From positions 1 through 41,638 of the forward strand of contig CAZOQV010000006.1 of the NCBI GenBank assembly GCA_964582365.1: DNA of 41,638 nucleotides, in the 5' to 3' direction. This DNA is from WARW01 sp964582365 (GTDB taxonomy: Bacteria > Patescibacteriota > Microgenomatia > UBA12405). Both the position numbers and the translations under genes were made by a program. Positions 21,961 through 30,319 of the stretch are shown here, in pieces; the first letter of the stretch is position 1; each line of letters starts with the position of its first letter. Under the pieces are notes generated by a model, which did not search any database, was not told where the DNA came from, and saw only the letters and a list, made by a program, of their open reading frames with translations.

Positions 21961-24462
21961 ATGTTTAACTCAGATATTCCCCAAACTTCATCAACCCCAC
22001 AACCATCAGATATTACCGATACTCCAAACACCAGTCCGGTCACTAAAGAAGCCATGGTCGTTCTAACTCATCTAGATCAAAGATCACTTCAAGTTTTAAA
22101 AGCTGCCGAAAGAGAAGCTAAACTTATTAAACAGGAGACCATTGAGCCAGAACAGCTACTTGTCGGTTTATTATATGATCATGAAATTTTTCAATTAATC
22201 GAACAATTTTCCCTAAAAGCCGGTAATATCATCAGAGAAATTCAATCCCAGCAACAACTAGGCACTTATGAAGGTCAACCAAGTTTAAGTGAAAACACTA
22301 AAAGAATTTTAGAACAAGCCTACGTTTTATCTAAAGATCGAAAAATTGATTTTGTCATGCCTGAAGATATTTTAATGGTTTTTATGTCTGCTAATAATGC
22401 TGCTTCTTCTGTCTTGGTCAACCAAGGAATTGAAAAAGACAAAATTCAGGAAAAATTAACCAATTCTTCCAAATATAATTTTGGTAATAAATCAGTTCTT
22501 TTGGAATTCGGTACTGATGTCACTAAAATGGCTGAAGACGGGAAACTTGATCCTGTTGCTGAAAGAGACAAAGAAATTGAAAGAGCTATCCATATTCTTT
22601 TAAGAAGAATTAAAAATAATCCTGTCGTTATCGGTAATGCCGGTGTTGGTAAAACTGCCGTGGTTGAAGGTTTAGCTCAACGAATTGTTGAAGGTAAGGT
22701 CCCAAAAGAATTAATCGGTAAACGAATTATTCAAATTGACATGGCTTCCTTAGTTGCCGGAGCCGCTCATCGAGGTGAATTTGAAGAAAGATTAAAAAAT
22801 ATAATTAAAGAAGTTAGTCTATCTAGTGGGAAAATAATCATTTTTATTGATGAAATTCACACTTTAATGGGAGCCGGTCAAACCGAAGGTTCTCTAGATG
22901 CTTCAAACATTATCAAACCTTACATTGCTCGAGGCCAATTCCAAATTATTGGTAGCTCAACTATCAGTGAATATCGTCGCTATATTGAAAAAGATAAAGC
23001 ATTCGAGCGTCGATTTCAAACAATTTTAGTTGAAGAACCAGGTATCGAATCGGCCATCAAAATGATTAATGTTCTTAAGCCAAAATATGAGACTTTTCAT
23101 CATGTTGTCTACAGTGAAGATGCCGTCACTCAAGCCGTTAAACTTTCACAAAGATATATTGGCAATCGATATTTACCCGACAAAGCTGTCGATGTTCTCG
23201 ATGAAGCCGCTTCCGATGTCAAACTTTCAGTCGAAGCTCAAACCCGCACTTCAAATGAAGTCAATCGTCAAGATATTGAAACAGTTGTCAGTAATTGGAC
23301 CAATATTCCTATTACTAAACTCAACGAAGATGAAAGTAGTAAATTATTAGGTTTAGAAGATCTCATCCATAAACGTTTAATTAATCAAGAGTTTGCCGTT
23401 AAATCTATTTCTGAATCTGTCAGACGCGGTAGAATTGGACTTACTAATGCCAGCCGCCCTATCGCTTCATTTGTCTTTTTAGGACCTACCGGTGTCGGTA
23501 AAACCGAGTTGGCCAAAACCTTAGCCGAAATTCTTTTTAGTAATGAAGAAGCCATGATTAGACTTGACATGAGTGAATACATGGAAAAACATGAAGTGGC
23601 TAAATTGATTGGAGCTCCTCCGGGATATGTTGGCTACGAAGAAGGTGGTCAACTTACTGAAGCTGTCAGAACCAAACCTTATTCGGTTGTTCTTTTTGAT
23701 GAAGTTGAAAAAGCTCATCCTGATGTCCTAAATGTTTTACTTCAAATTCTTGAAGATGGTCGACTTACCGACAATAAAGGCAACACTATTTCCTTTAAAA
23801 ACACCATCATTATTGTTACTTCCAATATCGGTAGTAGTCTTATTCAAGAAAAATTAAGAGATAAAGTTGACATTTCATTAGAAGATTTAAAACAACTCAA
23901 ATCTGAAGTAGAAGTTGAACTTGTTAAATTCTTCAGACCAGAATTATTAAATCGTTTTGATGATACTATCATTTTTGATCCATTAGCTCAAAAGCATATG
24001 TTGGAAATAGCTAAACTTCAGATTCAAAAAACAGTTAAAATGTTGCTCGAACAACAAATAGCTCTAAGAGTCGAAATTAAAGCGTTAGAACAACTAGCTA
24101 AGGAAGGTTATGATCCTATGTACGGTGCCAGACCTCTAAGAAGACTTGTTCAATCAGCGATTGAAAATCCCATTGCTACCATGCTTATTCAAAAAGAATT
24201 TGTTTCTGGAGACACTATTGTTGTTGATTATGATTCAACTGAAGAAAACTATACTTTTGCCAAAGCTGATATTCCGCAACCAATACCTCCAGCTGATAAT
24301 TCTCCTGAAAAACCAACAGAACCAACAGAGCCAGTTGAAACAGCAACACCAACGCCAACAGAAACCCAGGCACCGACAGCACCAACCGAAGTTGTTGAAG
24401 TACCAGAAATAACAAAAGCAGCTGAAACAACAGAAACTCCAGCACCGCCAACATCATTGTAA
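21961..24462 (+). CDS. Clp AAA+ ATPase (ClpA/B/C type) without M-domain
   Basis: This 833-residue protein has a disordered N-terminus, a Clp N domain (about 30-165), AAA1 with Walker A G225-NAGVGKT and Walker B FIDEIHTL near 293, and AAA2 with Walker A GPTGVGKT at 508 and Walker B LFDEVEKAHP near 578. Between AAA1 and AAA2 (about 411-446) there is no coiled-coil M-domain, so it is neither a typical ClpB nor ClpC. The loop after SNIGSSLI lacks the [LIV]-G-F ClpP contact. The last ~60 residues are Pro/Thr/Glu-rich. It probably unfolds proteins without ClpP, or with an unknown partner. Confidence 0.9.
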   Translation: MFNSDIPQTSSTPQPSDITDTPNTSPVTKEAMVVLTHLDQRSLQVLKAAEREAKLIKQETIEPEQLLVGLLYDHEIFQLIEQFSLKAGNIIREIQSQQQLGTYEGQPSLSENTKRILEQAYVLSKDRKIDFVMPEDILMVFMSANNAASSVLVNQGIEKDKIQEKLTNSSKYNFGNKSVLLEFGTDVTKMAEDGKLDPVAERDKEIERAIHILLRRIKNNPVVIGNAGVGKTAVVEGLAQRIVEGKVPKELIGKRIIQIDMASLVAGAAHRGEFEERLKNIIKEVSLSSGKIIIFIDEIHTLMGAGQTEGSLDASNIIKPYIARGQFQIIGSSTISEYRRYIEKDKAFERRFQTILVEEPGIESAIKMINVLKPKYETFHHVVYSEDAVTQAVKLSQRYIGNRYLPDKAVDVLDEAASDVKLSVEAQTRTSNEVNRQDIETVVSNWTNIPITKLNEDESSKLLGLEDLIHKRLINQEFAVKSISESVRRGRIGLTNASRPIASFVFLGPTGVGKTELAKTLAEILFSNEEAMIRLDMSEYMEKHEVAKLIGAPPGYVGYEEGGQLTEAVRTKPYSVVLFDEVEKAHPDVLNVLLQILEDGRLTDNKGNTISFKNTIIIVTSNIGSSLIQEKLRDKVDISLEDLKQLKSEVEVELVKFFRPELLNRFDDTIIFDPLAQKHMLEIAKLQIQKTVKMLLEQQIALRVEIKALEQLAKEGYDPMYGARPLRRLVQSAIENPIATMLIQKEFVSGDTIVVDYDSTEENYTFAKADIPQPIPPADNSPEKPTEPTEPVETATPTPTETQAPTAPTEVVEVPEITKAAETTETPAPPTSL

Positions 24463-24463
24463 A

Positions 24464-24484
24464 AAGAATTAATAAAAAATTCTT
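24464..24484 (+). terminator. Weak AT-rich hairpin after the Clp gene
   Basis: AAGAATT (24464-24470) pairs with AATTCTT (24478-24484), followed by a T-rich stretch. It could act as a weak terminator. Confidence 0.35.
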
Positions 24485-24533
24485 CTTATCTTATTTCTTA
24501 TAGGTATTTTGGTCTAATTATTTGTAATCATTT

Positions 24534-24563
24534 AAATAATTTGCTAATAAATAATTTGCTAAC
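24534..24563 (+). repeat. 15-bp tandem direct repeat ahead of greA
   Basis: AAATAATTTGCTAAT (24534-24548) is followed at once by AAATAATTTGCTAAC (24549-24563), ten bases before the greA ATG. It may be a double binding site for a regulator, or a simple duplication. Confidence 0.55.
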
Positions 24564-24573
24564 ATAAAAACTT

Positions 24574-25023
24574 ATGATTACTAAATTAGGCAAGCAAAAT
24601 CTTGAAAAACAAATAAAAGATTTACAAACAGAATTAGACAGAACCTATAAACTTCGCAACGAAGCCGTTGCTGAAGGCGATTTAAAAGAAAATTCTGCCT
24701 ATATTTTTATGGGCGAAAGAGCCGTAGTTCTTAATTCTCAAATTTCTGAAGCTATTGATGATTTAAAACAGTCAGTTGTTCAATCAGCACCAACCCAGTG
24801 TGATCAAATTTGTTTTGGACATAAAGTCTCTCTTTTGTTTGAAGAAGATAAAAGAAATCTTGTTATTACTTTGGTTGGGAAAAATGATGCTCGTCTTAAA
24901 CCAGATTGGATTTCTATTCAAAGCCCAATTGGGGAAGCTCTTCTTGGTAAGAAAAAATCAGACAAAGTCGTAGTTAATGGCAATACTGTGGCCATAATTG
25001 ATATTTCCGTCGGAGAAATTTAA
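24574..25023 (+). CDS. greA: Transcription elongation factor GreA
   Basis: This 149-residue Gre factor has an N-terminal coiled coil (to about residue 72) with the acidic tip EGDLKENSAYIFMGERA, which contains the Asp and Glu that stimulate RNA cleavage. A C-terminal FKBP-like domain follows (VSLLFEEDKRNLVITLVG, SPIGEALLGKKKSDKVVV). It rescues backtracked RNA polymerase through the secondary channel. Length is slightly under the usual ~158. A strong bidirectional terminator follows the gene. Confidence 0.93.
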   Translation: MITKLGKQNLEKQIKDLQTELDRTYKLRNEAVAEGDLKENSAYIFMGERAVVLNSQISEAIDDLKQSVVQSAPTQCDQICFGHKVSLLFEEDKRNLVITLVGKNDARLKPDWISIQSPIGEALLGKKKSDKVVVNGNTVAIIDISVGEI

Positions 25024-25041
25024 AAAAAATAAAACCAAAAA

Positions 25042-25076
25042 AAACAGGACGCTTGTTAGCGTCCTGTTTGTTTTTT
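25042..25076. terminator. Bidirectional intrinsic terminator between greA and the RRM gene
   Basis: AAACAGGACGC (25042-25052) pairs perfectly with GCGTCCTGTTT (25059-25069) around six bases. T-rich tracts follow on both strands, so it can stop both convergent genes. Confidence 0.88.
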
Positions 25077-25090
25077 AAAGAGAGAGTAGA

Positions 25091-25432
25091 TTAATATCTG
25101 CTATTTCCACCACTTCTTCCACCACCGAATCCACCGTGGTCACTTCCACCGCGAGAGAAATTATCTCTTCGTGGAGGTCGATCTTCCATTGGTCTGGCTT
25201 CGTTGACTTTAACAGTTCGTCCGTCCAATTCTTTATCATTCCACATTTCAATGGCAGCATTGGCTTCTTCTTCACTGTTCATTTCCACAAATCCAAAACC
25301 TTTGGATCTGCCAGAAAATTTATCTTTAATAACAATAGCTGAAACAACAGTTCCAGCTTGGGCAAAGGATGCCCCTAAGGTTTCATCGGTAGTATTGAAA
25401 CTCAATCCACCGACATACAATTTTTTGATCAT
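25091..25432 (-). CDS. RRM-type RNA-binding protein
   Basis: This 113-residue protein has one RNA-recognition motif: RNP2 as KLYVGGLSF at the start and RNP1 as KGFGFVEM at about residues 44-51. It ends in an Arg/Gly-rich tail (RDNFSRGGSDHGGFGGGRSG) like that of glycine-rich RNA-binding proteins. Bacterial members bind single-stranded RNA and are often cold- or stress-induced. The gene has its own promoter with a hairpin exactly at the predicted mRNA 5' end. Confidence 0.93.
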   Translation of the reverse strand: MIKKLYVGGLSFNTTDETLGASFAQAGTVVSAIVIKDKFSGRSKGFGFVEMNSEEEANAAIEMWNDKELDGRTVKVNEARPMEDRPPRRDNFSRGGSDHGGFGGGRSGGNSRY

Positions 25433-25454
25433 TGTCTGAAAAATATAATAAACT

Positions 25455-25473
25455 CGTAGATCATCGATCTACG
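25455..25473 (-). promoter_or_regulatory. 5'-end hairpin of the RRM mRNA
   Basis: CGTAGATC (25455-25462) and GATCTACG (25466-25473) form a perfect 8-bp stem with a 3-base loop. On the minus strand it begins about seven bases after the -10 box, that is, at the transcript start, and lies in a leader of about 40 bases. It may protect the mRNA or serve as a binding site for the RRM protein itself. Confidence 0.6.
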
Positions 25474-25479
25474 GTTAAT

Positions 25480-25508
25480 ATTGTACCTAATTTATTAATT
25501 AAAAGCAA
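25480..25508 (-). promoter_or_regulatory. Promoter of the RRM gene
   Basis: On the minus strand TTGCTT (25508-25503), 17 bases, TACAAT (25485-25480). The spacing is ideal. The start site would be near 25473. Confidence 0.65.
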
Positions 25509-25531
25509 TACCCCTCCATTATTTTTAGTGA

Positions 25532-25537
25532 TATCAT
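25532..25537 (+). promoter_or_regulatory. Extended -10 box of the TspO gene
   Basis: TGA-TATCAT is followed by six bases and the ATG at 25544, predicting a leaderless mRNA. Confidence 0.5.
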
Positions 25538-25543
25538 TTATAT

Positions 25544-26017
25544 ATGAATACAACTTTAAAAACTAAATTTAACTTACTAAAACTTATTGTTTGTATTTTA
25601 ATAGCCGAAGGTGCTGGTATTATCGGCAGTTTTGCCACTTTTTCTTCAGTTAAAACTTGGTATTTAACCGATCTTATTAAACCTTCATGGAACCCACCTT
25701 CTTGGATTTTTGGACCAGTCTGGACTTTTCTTTTTTTTCTCATGGGCATTGCTCTTTATTTGGTTTGGACCAAGAAAAACAAGATATTTTGGTTTTGGAT
25801 TCAGTTAATTCTAAATATCGTTTGGTCATTTTTATTTTTTGGACTTAAAAATCCTTGGTTTGCTTTTTTCGAAATCATTATTCTATGGTTTGCCATCATT
25901 AAAACAATTTTAGAATTCAAAAAATACAACAAAACCGCCAGTTATTTGCTTTTGCCATATTTAGCTTGGGTAAGTTTTGCTTCTTTTCTCAATCTCGCCA
26001 TTGCTCTTCTCAACTAA
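25544..26017 (+). CDS. tspO: TspO/MBR family membrane protein
   Basis: This 157-residue five-helix protein has the TspO signatures: WYLTDLIKPSWNPPSWIFGPVWTFLFFLMG after helix 1, IVWSFLFFGLKNPWFAFFE and PYLAWVSFASFLNLAI. The family binds porphyrins and other lipophilic ligands and takes part in stress signalling. The W-x-P-P and P-Y-L-A-W motifs are intact. It faces a convergent glycosyltransferase gene downstream. Confidence 0.93.
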   Translation: MNTTLKTKFNLLKLIVCILIAEGAGIIGSFATFSSVKTWYLTDLIKPSWNPPSWIFGPVWTFLFFLMGIALYLVWTKKNKIFWFWIQLILNIVWSFLFFGLKNPWFAFFEIIILWFAIIKTILEFKKYNKTASYLLLPYLAWVSFASFLNLAIALLN

Positions 26018-26023
26018 ATTTTA

Positions 26024-27607
26024 TTAAAAGCAACCAGCTTCACCTTTTATTTTTTTCAACTCTGGATTAGTTTTTACCCCAATATAAAGTGTTTTATTGT
26101 CTAACCCTTTTATTTCAAACATTTTTTTCAAGCAATGTTCTTCTATTTGATCTTCACTTATCGACAAATTATCTCCTACTAAAATTTGTTCTTTCAAAAT
26201 ATCATTTTTCCAAACAATTTCTCTTACAAGTATATTGTCTATTATCTTAGTTTTGTTTCTGGTCGTATCACTATAATAATTAGAAAGAGAAACTTCAAAA
26301 TTGTTCTTCTGATATTCTTTTGGATCAGATTTAATAAAAAATAATATTTGTGAATAAATTTCTCCTCGACTATTGTCCACTATTACTGGTATCTTTTCTT
26401 TTTTAATATTTTTTACCATCTCTTCAATTCCTGTTTCCCAATATTTACCATTAAAATAGTCATTAAATTTAAACATTGATAAATAAATTCTTCCAAGCGA
26501 CCAAATAATTAATCCTATTAAAATAATTTTACCTACCATATTATATTTTTTTAAAAATTTTTTTATTCCTATCGCCACTAAAATAATTAAAGGAAAAATT
26601 AAGGGCAGTGCCCTAATCATATAAAATGGATCTCGGGTCATTGCTGCTGGAACAGGGGAGATTATCATCATCAAAATTACTAAAAATTTAAAGTCTTTGT
26701 CTTCTTTTTTTGTTTTTTTAAACAACCAAATTATTCCAGATATAAAAAATGGTAATTGCCAAAATAAAAATGGAGCCAAATCTGGATAAGAACTTCTCGG
26801 GTTAGCATCACCCAATCCAAATAAATATCTTGGCGAAAAATAGGCAGTATAAAGTGATAAAAATTCCTTAAATCCGCTTATTTTTAAATTATTTATTCTC
26901 GATAAAAATCCCGGTGTTGTCATTAATTTTATAGTTGGTAAGACTAAAATTAATCCCAAAACAATTGCTATTATTAAAGTTTTAATATTTTTTTTATCAA
27001 ATATTAATTTTTTCTCTTTTATAAATAAAATTAAAAATAACAGGGGAATAATCAACCTTTCTGAATGGTAAGTTAAAAAAGATAAAGCTGCCATTATTGC
27101 TGTCAAAATTAACCATTTTTTATTTTCTTTAAATTTATAAAAACTCCATAAGGCAATTATTAAAAAAGTAAAAGCCACATTAGTTTCGTAACTAGTCCTA
27201 GAAAAAATTATTGACCAAGGAGAAATTGCCAATAATAAGGCAGTTATTAATCCTAAATTAATTTTTTTAGACAAATTTTTAACTAACCAAAAACTAAACC
27301 AGATTCCTATCACTCCCATTGATGCCGATAATAATCTAGTTGACCAAACGCTCATTCCAAAAATTTTATAAATTGGAACTAAAAGATAAATGTAAATTGG
27401 TGTTTTGAAATCGCCAAAAGATCTAAACAAAACCGGCCAACTTTTTCCAAACTCATCTTTACCATTTTCCATGATTGAATAAGCATTGTATCCCAAAGCT
27501 GCTTCATCACAATAGAAACCTTGCGGTGTCTCTCCCAGTTGCCAAAATCTTAAAAACATTGCCAACATTAAAATTAATAATAAAATTATCCACTGTTTTA
27601 TTTTCAT
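26024..27607 (-). CDS. GT39-family (ArnT/PMT-like) membrane glycosyltransferase
   Basis: The 527-residue polytopic protein starts at ATG 27607; the GTG at 27616 is less likely. It has the GT39/ArnT pattern: GFYCDEAALGYNAYSI near residue 35 with the catalytic acidic pair, then FRSFGDFKTPIYIYLLVPI, about ten membrane helices and a soluble C-terminal part with cysteines. Such enzymes move a sugar from a polyprenyl carrier onto protein or lipid outside the membrane. The start overlaps the upstream gene (ATGA), so the two are coupled. Confidence 0.85.
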   Translation of the reverse strand: MKIKQWIILLLILMLAMFLRFWQLGETPQGFYCDEAALGYNAYSIMENGKDEFGKSWPVLFRSFGDFKTPIYIYLLVPIYKIFGMSVWSTRLLSASMGVIGIWFSFWLVKNLSKKINLGLITALLLAISPWSIIFSRTSYETNVAFTFLIIALWSFYKFKENKKWLILTAIMAALSFLTYHSERLIIPLLFLILFIKEKKLIFDKKNIKTLIIAIVLGLILVLPTIKLMTTPGFLSRINNLKISGFKEFLSLYTAYFSPRYLFGLGDANPRSSYPDLAPFLFWQLPFFISGIIWLFKKTKKEDKDFKFLVILMMIISPVPAAMTRDPFYMIRALPLIFPLIILVAIGIKKFLKKYNMVGKIILIGLIIWSLGRIYLSMFKFNDYFNGKYWETGIEEMVKNIKKEKIPVIVDNSRGEIYSQILFFIKSDPKEYQKNNFEVSLSNYYSDTTRNKTKIIDNILVREIVWKNDILKEQILVGDNLSISEDQIEEHCLKKMFEIKGLDNKTLYIGVKTNPELKKIKGEAGCF

Positions 27608-28122
27608 TTTTTCCACCCAATTAAATTAATTGCCCCTAAAATTAATAACCAACTTATCGGTATAAATAAAATAAAATCCAATCCGTCAACTTTTTTAAAA
27701 AATGACAAAACTAATATTTCAAATAAAATTATTAACCAGATTTTAAAATATTTTTTATTTCTTACCGTTACTCCTATTGCTGTTATCAAAAATATTATTG
27801 TCCAAAATGGATATTTAAATCGATAATCAACTCCAGCCACGTCTTCTCGTGGGTGCATGGCAAAAAAATAATTATTTAAATCTATTAAAACTAAAAAATT
27901 TTTAAAATATCTTTCTTTTAAAACAGTTGTTTTATTATAATAAAATCTTTTCAGCCGACTTGTATCTAGTGATAATTTTTTTTCAAAGTCTATTTTTTCT
28001 GTTTCAGTTATCGGGTAAAAAATAGTTTCAAATTTAATTTGTGTCGGTTTTTTAATTAATGATATTGGCCAAGAAGTTAAAATTACCACCAAAATAATTC
28101 CTAAAATAATCTTTTTCCACAT
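27604..28122 (-). CDS. Hypothetical membrane protein coupled to a GT39 enzyme
   Basis: This 172-residue protein has an N-terminal helix, an external domain of about 75 residues (FYPITETEKIDFEKKLSLD, KTTVLKERYFKNFLVLIDLN), then three membrane helices. It contains FFAMHPREDVAGVDYRF, a likely conserved block. I do not recognise the family. Its stop overlaps the start of the glycosyltransferase, so it is probably a partner or regulator of that enzyme. Confidence 0.65.
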   Translation of the reverse strand: MWKKIILGIILVVILTSWPISLIKKPTQIKFETIFYPITETEKIDFEKKLSLDTSRLKRFYYNKTTVLKERYFKNFLVLIDLNNYFFAMHPREDVAGVDYRFKYPFWTIIFLITAIGVTVRNKKYFKIWLIILFEILVLSFFKKVDGLDFILFIPISWLLILGAINLIGWKK

Positions 28123-28128
28123 TATCTA

Positions 28129-28134
28129 ATTATA
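28129..28134 (-). promoter_or_regulatory. -10 box ahead of the 172-residue gene
   Basis: On the minus strand a perfect TATAAT ends six bases before the ATG at 28122. The mRNA would be leaderless. Confidence 0.6.
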
Positions 28135-28171
28135 AATTATATCTTTACTTTTATTAGTATTAGCCAGATTT

Positions 28172-28180
28172 TGGTACAAT
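28172..28180 (+). promoter_or_regulatory. Extended -10 box of queA
   Basis: TGG-TACAAT ends five bases before ATG 28186. This favours that ATG over the in-frame TTG at 28171. Confidence 0.6.
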
Positions 28181-28185
28181 ACCCC

Positions 28186-29331
28186 ATGTCTTTGGATATA
28201 AAAGATTATTCATATCATTTGCCAGAAAATTTGATTGCCAATAAACCGGTGTCAAAACGCGACCATTGTCGTCTCTTGTCTCTCGATAAAAAAACAGGGG
28301 AGACATCTCATCTTAATTTTTTCGATTTAAAAGAAATTTTAGGCCCTAATGATGTTTTAGTTTTAAATCAAAGTAAAGTTTTTCCGGCTCGTCTTTATGG
28401 TCAAAAAAAATCTGGTGGTAAATTTGAAATTTTATTATTTCATCAAATTTCTAATACTAACTGGCAGGCCATTTCTAAACCACGTTTACTTGTTGGTCAA
28501 GAACTTTTTTTCGGTCACGATTTAATTGCCCAGGTTCTAATTAGTGATAAAAAAACCGGCCAAATTGAAATTAAATTTAATCAAAACCATCAACAATTTT
28601 GGCAAACTCTCGACCAAATCGGCCACACTCCTATTCCTCGTTACATTAAATCAACTCAAACCGAACACCAAATCCGTTCCGAATACCAAACCGTCTATGC
28701 CAAAGAAACCGGCTCCGCCGCCGCTCCCACTGCCGGTCTTCATTTCACTAAAAAATTATTGGCTGATTTAAAAAATAAGGGAGTCCAAATTGAATATGTC
28801 ACTCTTCATGTTGGTCTCGGCACTTTTCAAAATCTTCGTCCTGAAAACATTGCCACCAAAACTCTTCATCAGGAATTTTACGAAATTACCCCAGATGTCG
28901 CCACTCGTTTAAATTTAGCCAAAAAACAGGGGAAACGCATCATTGCTGTCGGTACCACCTCCGTTCGCACCCTTGAATCTGCTGCTACATTAATTAATAA
29001 TGAAGAATTAATAATTAATAATAAAAAGAATTCCGAATTTACCATTTTTGAAGGCCTTGAACGTGCGACGCACATTCACCAGCCAAAAAAATGTGTAAAG
29101 AGGAATTATATTATTAATTATGGACAAAGCTCAACTCAGATTTTTATTTATCCACCTTATAAATTTAAATTTGTTGATGCCTTAATTACTAATTTTCACT
29201 TACCCGAATCTAGTTTATTAATGTTAGTTTCTGCTTTTGCCGGTAAAGAAAATGTTTTTAACGCTTACCAAGAAGCCATAAAAGAAAAATATCGGTTTTT
29301 TAGTTTTGGTGATGCCATGTTTATTTTTTAA
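28186..29331 (+). CDS. queA: tRNA preQ1(34) S-adenosylmethionine ribosyltransferase-isomerase
   Basis: This 381-residue QueA transfers and isomerises the ribosyl part of SAM onto preQ1 in tRNA, giving epoxyqueuosine. Family blocks are clear: YHLPENLIANKP, VLNQSKVFPARLYG, GSAAAPTAGLHFTKKL, VTLHVGLGTFQNLRPE, VGTTSVRTLESAA and YKFKFVDALITNFHLPESSL. Between LESAA and TQIFIYP there are about 49 residues where E. coli QueA has about 14. The extra ~35 residues (nt ~28985-29130) are Asn/Ile-rich and contain a small palindrome (GTGCGACGCAC). The rest is intact, so it is probably functional. Confidence 0.93.
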   Translation: MSLDIKDYSYHLPENLIANKPVSKRDHCRLLSLDKKTGETSHLNFFDLKEILGPNDVLVLNQSKVFPARLYGQKKSGGKFEILLFHQISNTNWQAISKPRLLVGQELFFGHDLIAQVLISDKKTGQIEIKFNQNHQQFWQTLDQIGHTPIPRYIKSTQTEHQIRSEYQTVYAKETGSAAAPTAGLHFTKKLLADLKNKGVQIEYVTLHVGLGTFQNLRPENIATKTLHQEFYEITPDVATRLNLAKKQGKRIIAVGTTSVRTLESAATLINNEELIINNKKNSEFTIFEGLERATHIHQPKKCVKRNYIINYGQSSTQIFIYPPYKFKFVDALITNFHLPESSLLMLVSAFAGKENVFNAYQEAIKEKYRFFSFGDAMFIF

Positions 29332-29337
29332 ATGATA

Positions 29338-29343
29338 TATAAT
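29338..29343 (+). promoter_or_regulatory. -10 box of mscL
   Basis: A perfect TATAAT ends six bases before the ATG at 29350, with no room for a leader. Confidence 0.6.
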
Positions 29344-29349
29344 TAAAAT

Positions 29350-29709
29350 ATGAAGAAAATAGATTTAAAAAATATAAAATACTTAAAAGGGAAGATAAAC
29401 AATCCGGTCGCTGGTTTTGTCGATTTTATCCGTTCTCAAGGTGTTATTGGTTTGGCCATTGGTGTTGTTTTGGGTACTTCTATTACTAAATTTATCACTT
29501 CTTTGGTCAATGACATTATTAATCCACTTGTGGGAATTTTAATCAGCCGAGCCGGGGACTTAAAAGCTAATTATTTTTTAATTGGTAATGCCAAAGTTAT
29601 GTGGGGTAGTTTTGTCAGCAGTTTTATCGACTTTATTATAATTGCTCTTATTGTTTACTTCGGTGTCGAAATTTTAGGCGTTGACAGACTCGATAAGAAA
29701 AAAGAATAA
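29350..29709 (+). CDS. mscL: Large-conductance mechanosensitive channel
   Basis: This 119-residue MscL has the N-terminal amphipathic helix and pore helix (GFVDFIRSQGVIGLAIGVVLGTSITKFITSLVNDIINPLVG), an external loop of about 20 residues, and a second helix (GSFVSSFIDFIIIALIVYF). The usual cytoplasmic C-terminal helix is short. It opens under high membrane tension to release solutes. Confidence 0.93.
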   Translation: MKKIDLKNIKYLKGKINNPVAGFVDFIRSQGVIGLAIGVVLGTSITKFITSLVNDIINPLVGILISRAGDLKANYFLIGNAKVMWGSFVSSFIDFIIIALIVYFGVEILGVDRLDKKKE

Positions 29710-29710
29710 T

Positions 29711-30319
29711 TTATTCAAAAGATAACGCCAAGTTTTCATTTCTTTCGTGTTCGACAAAATCATCACTGAGATTATTATCAATAAAAATTTTTCCACCTAA
29801 ATCAAATCTTCCATAATTTCCCCATTGATGATCACCGGTTTTTTTAGTCATTGAAATTGTAGAGATTTCTAACTCTATAGGGTTAAGTCTTTCTTGAATT
29901 TCATCAACCAAATAGTCTACCGTTTTTAACGGTGCCCATTCAAAAAGTGAAATATGTGTTGTAAATCTTTCTTTTGTGATTCCCATTATTTTAGTTATTT
30001 GGTTGTGCAAATCAGTAATTTTTTCCAATTCCTTTTCTTTATTTGTTGTTAAATAAATTAAACCAGCTTTATCATAACTATTTTTAAAGAAACTTACCGT
30101 ATTTAGGGTTAAATCAAAGGGTTCTTGTTTTTCTAAAAATTTTTCTAAATCAACTCTAAATTTTTCTGAATGACACACAAAAGGGCTTTTAAGTGTCAAA
30201 TGAAATTCACTATTTCCTTTTACTTGTTTTTTGCAATTAATTTTATCAATAGTTTTTTTTAAATAATCTTTTTTGCTTTTTGGTAATTCGTATATTATAG
30301 AACAAACTTTTTCACTCAT
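29711..30319 (-). CDS. 2'-5' RNA ligase (LigT/2H phosphoesterase) family protein
   Basis: This 202-residue protein shows both catalytic H-x-T/S motifs of the 2H phosphoesterase superfamily: FHLTLKSPF at about residue 39 and THISLFEWAP at about residue 126. These enzymes open 2',3'-cyclic phosphates or act on tRNA ends. The exact RNA substrate is unknown. The C-terminus is longer than the core fold. It converges with mscL with only one base between stops. Confidence 0.82.
   Translation of the reverse strand: MSEKVCSIIYELPKSKKDYLKKTIDKINCKKQVKGNSEFHLTLKSPFVCHSEKFRVDLEKFLEKQEPFDLTLNTVSFFKNSYDKAGLIYLTTNKEKELEKITDLHNQITKIMGITKERFTTHISLFEWAPLKTVDYLVDEIQERLNPIELEISTISMTKKTGDHQWGNYGRFDLGGKIFIDNNLSDDFVEHERNENLALSFE

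Noticed and set aside
24146..24457. Open frames on both strands over the end of the Clp gene
   Set aside because: They come from the repetitive Pro/Thr/Glu-coding tail and have no features of their own.
25203..25439. Plus-strand open frames opposite the RRM gene
   Set aside because: The minus-strand RRM protein has both RNP motifs and a promoter; the plus frames have neither.
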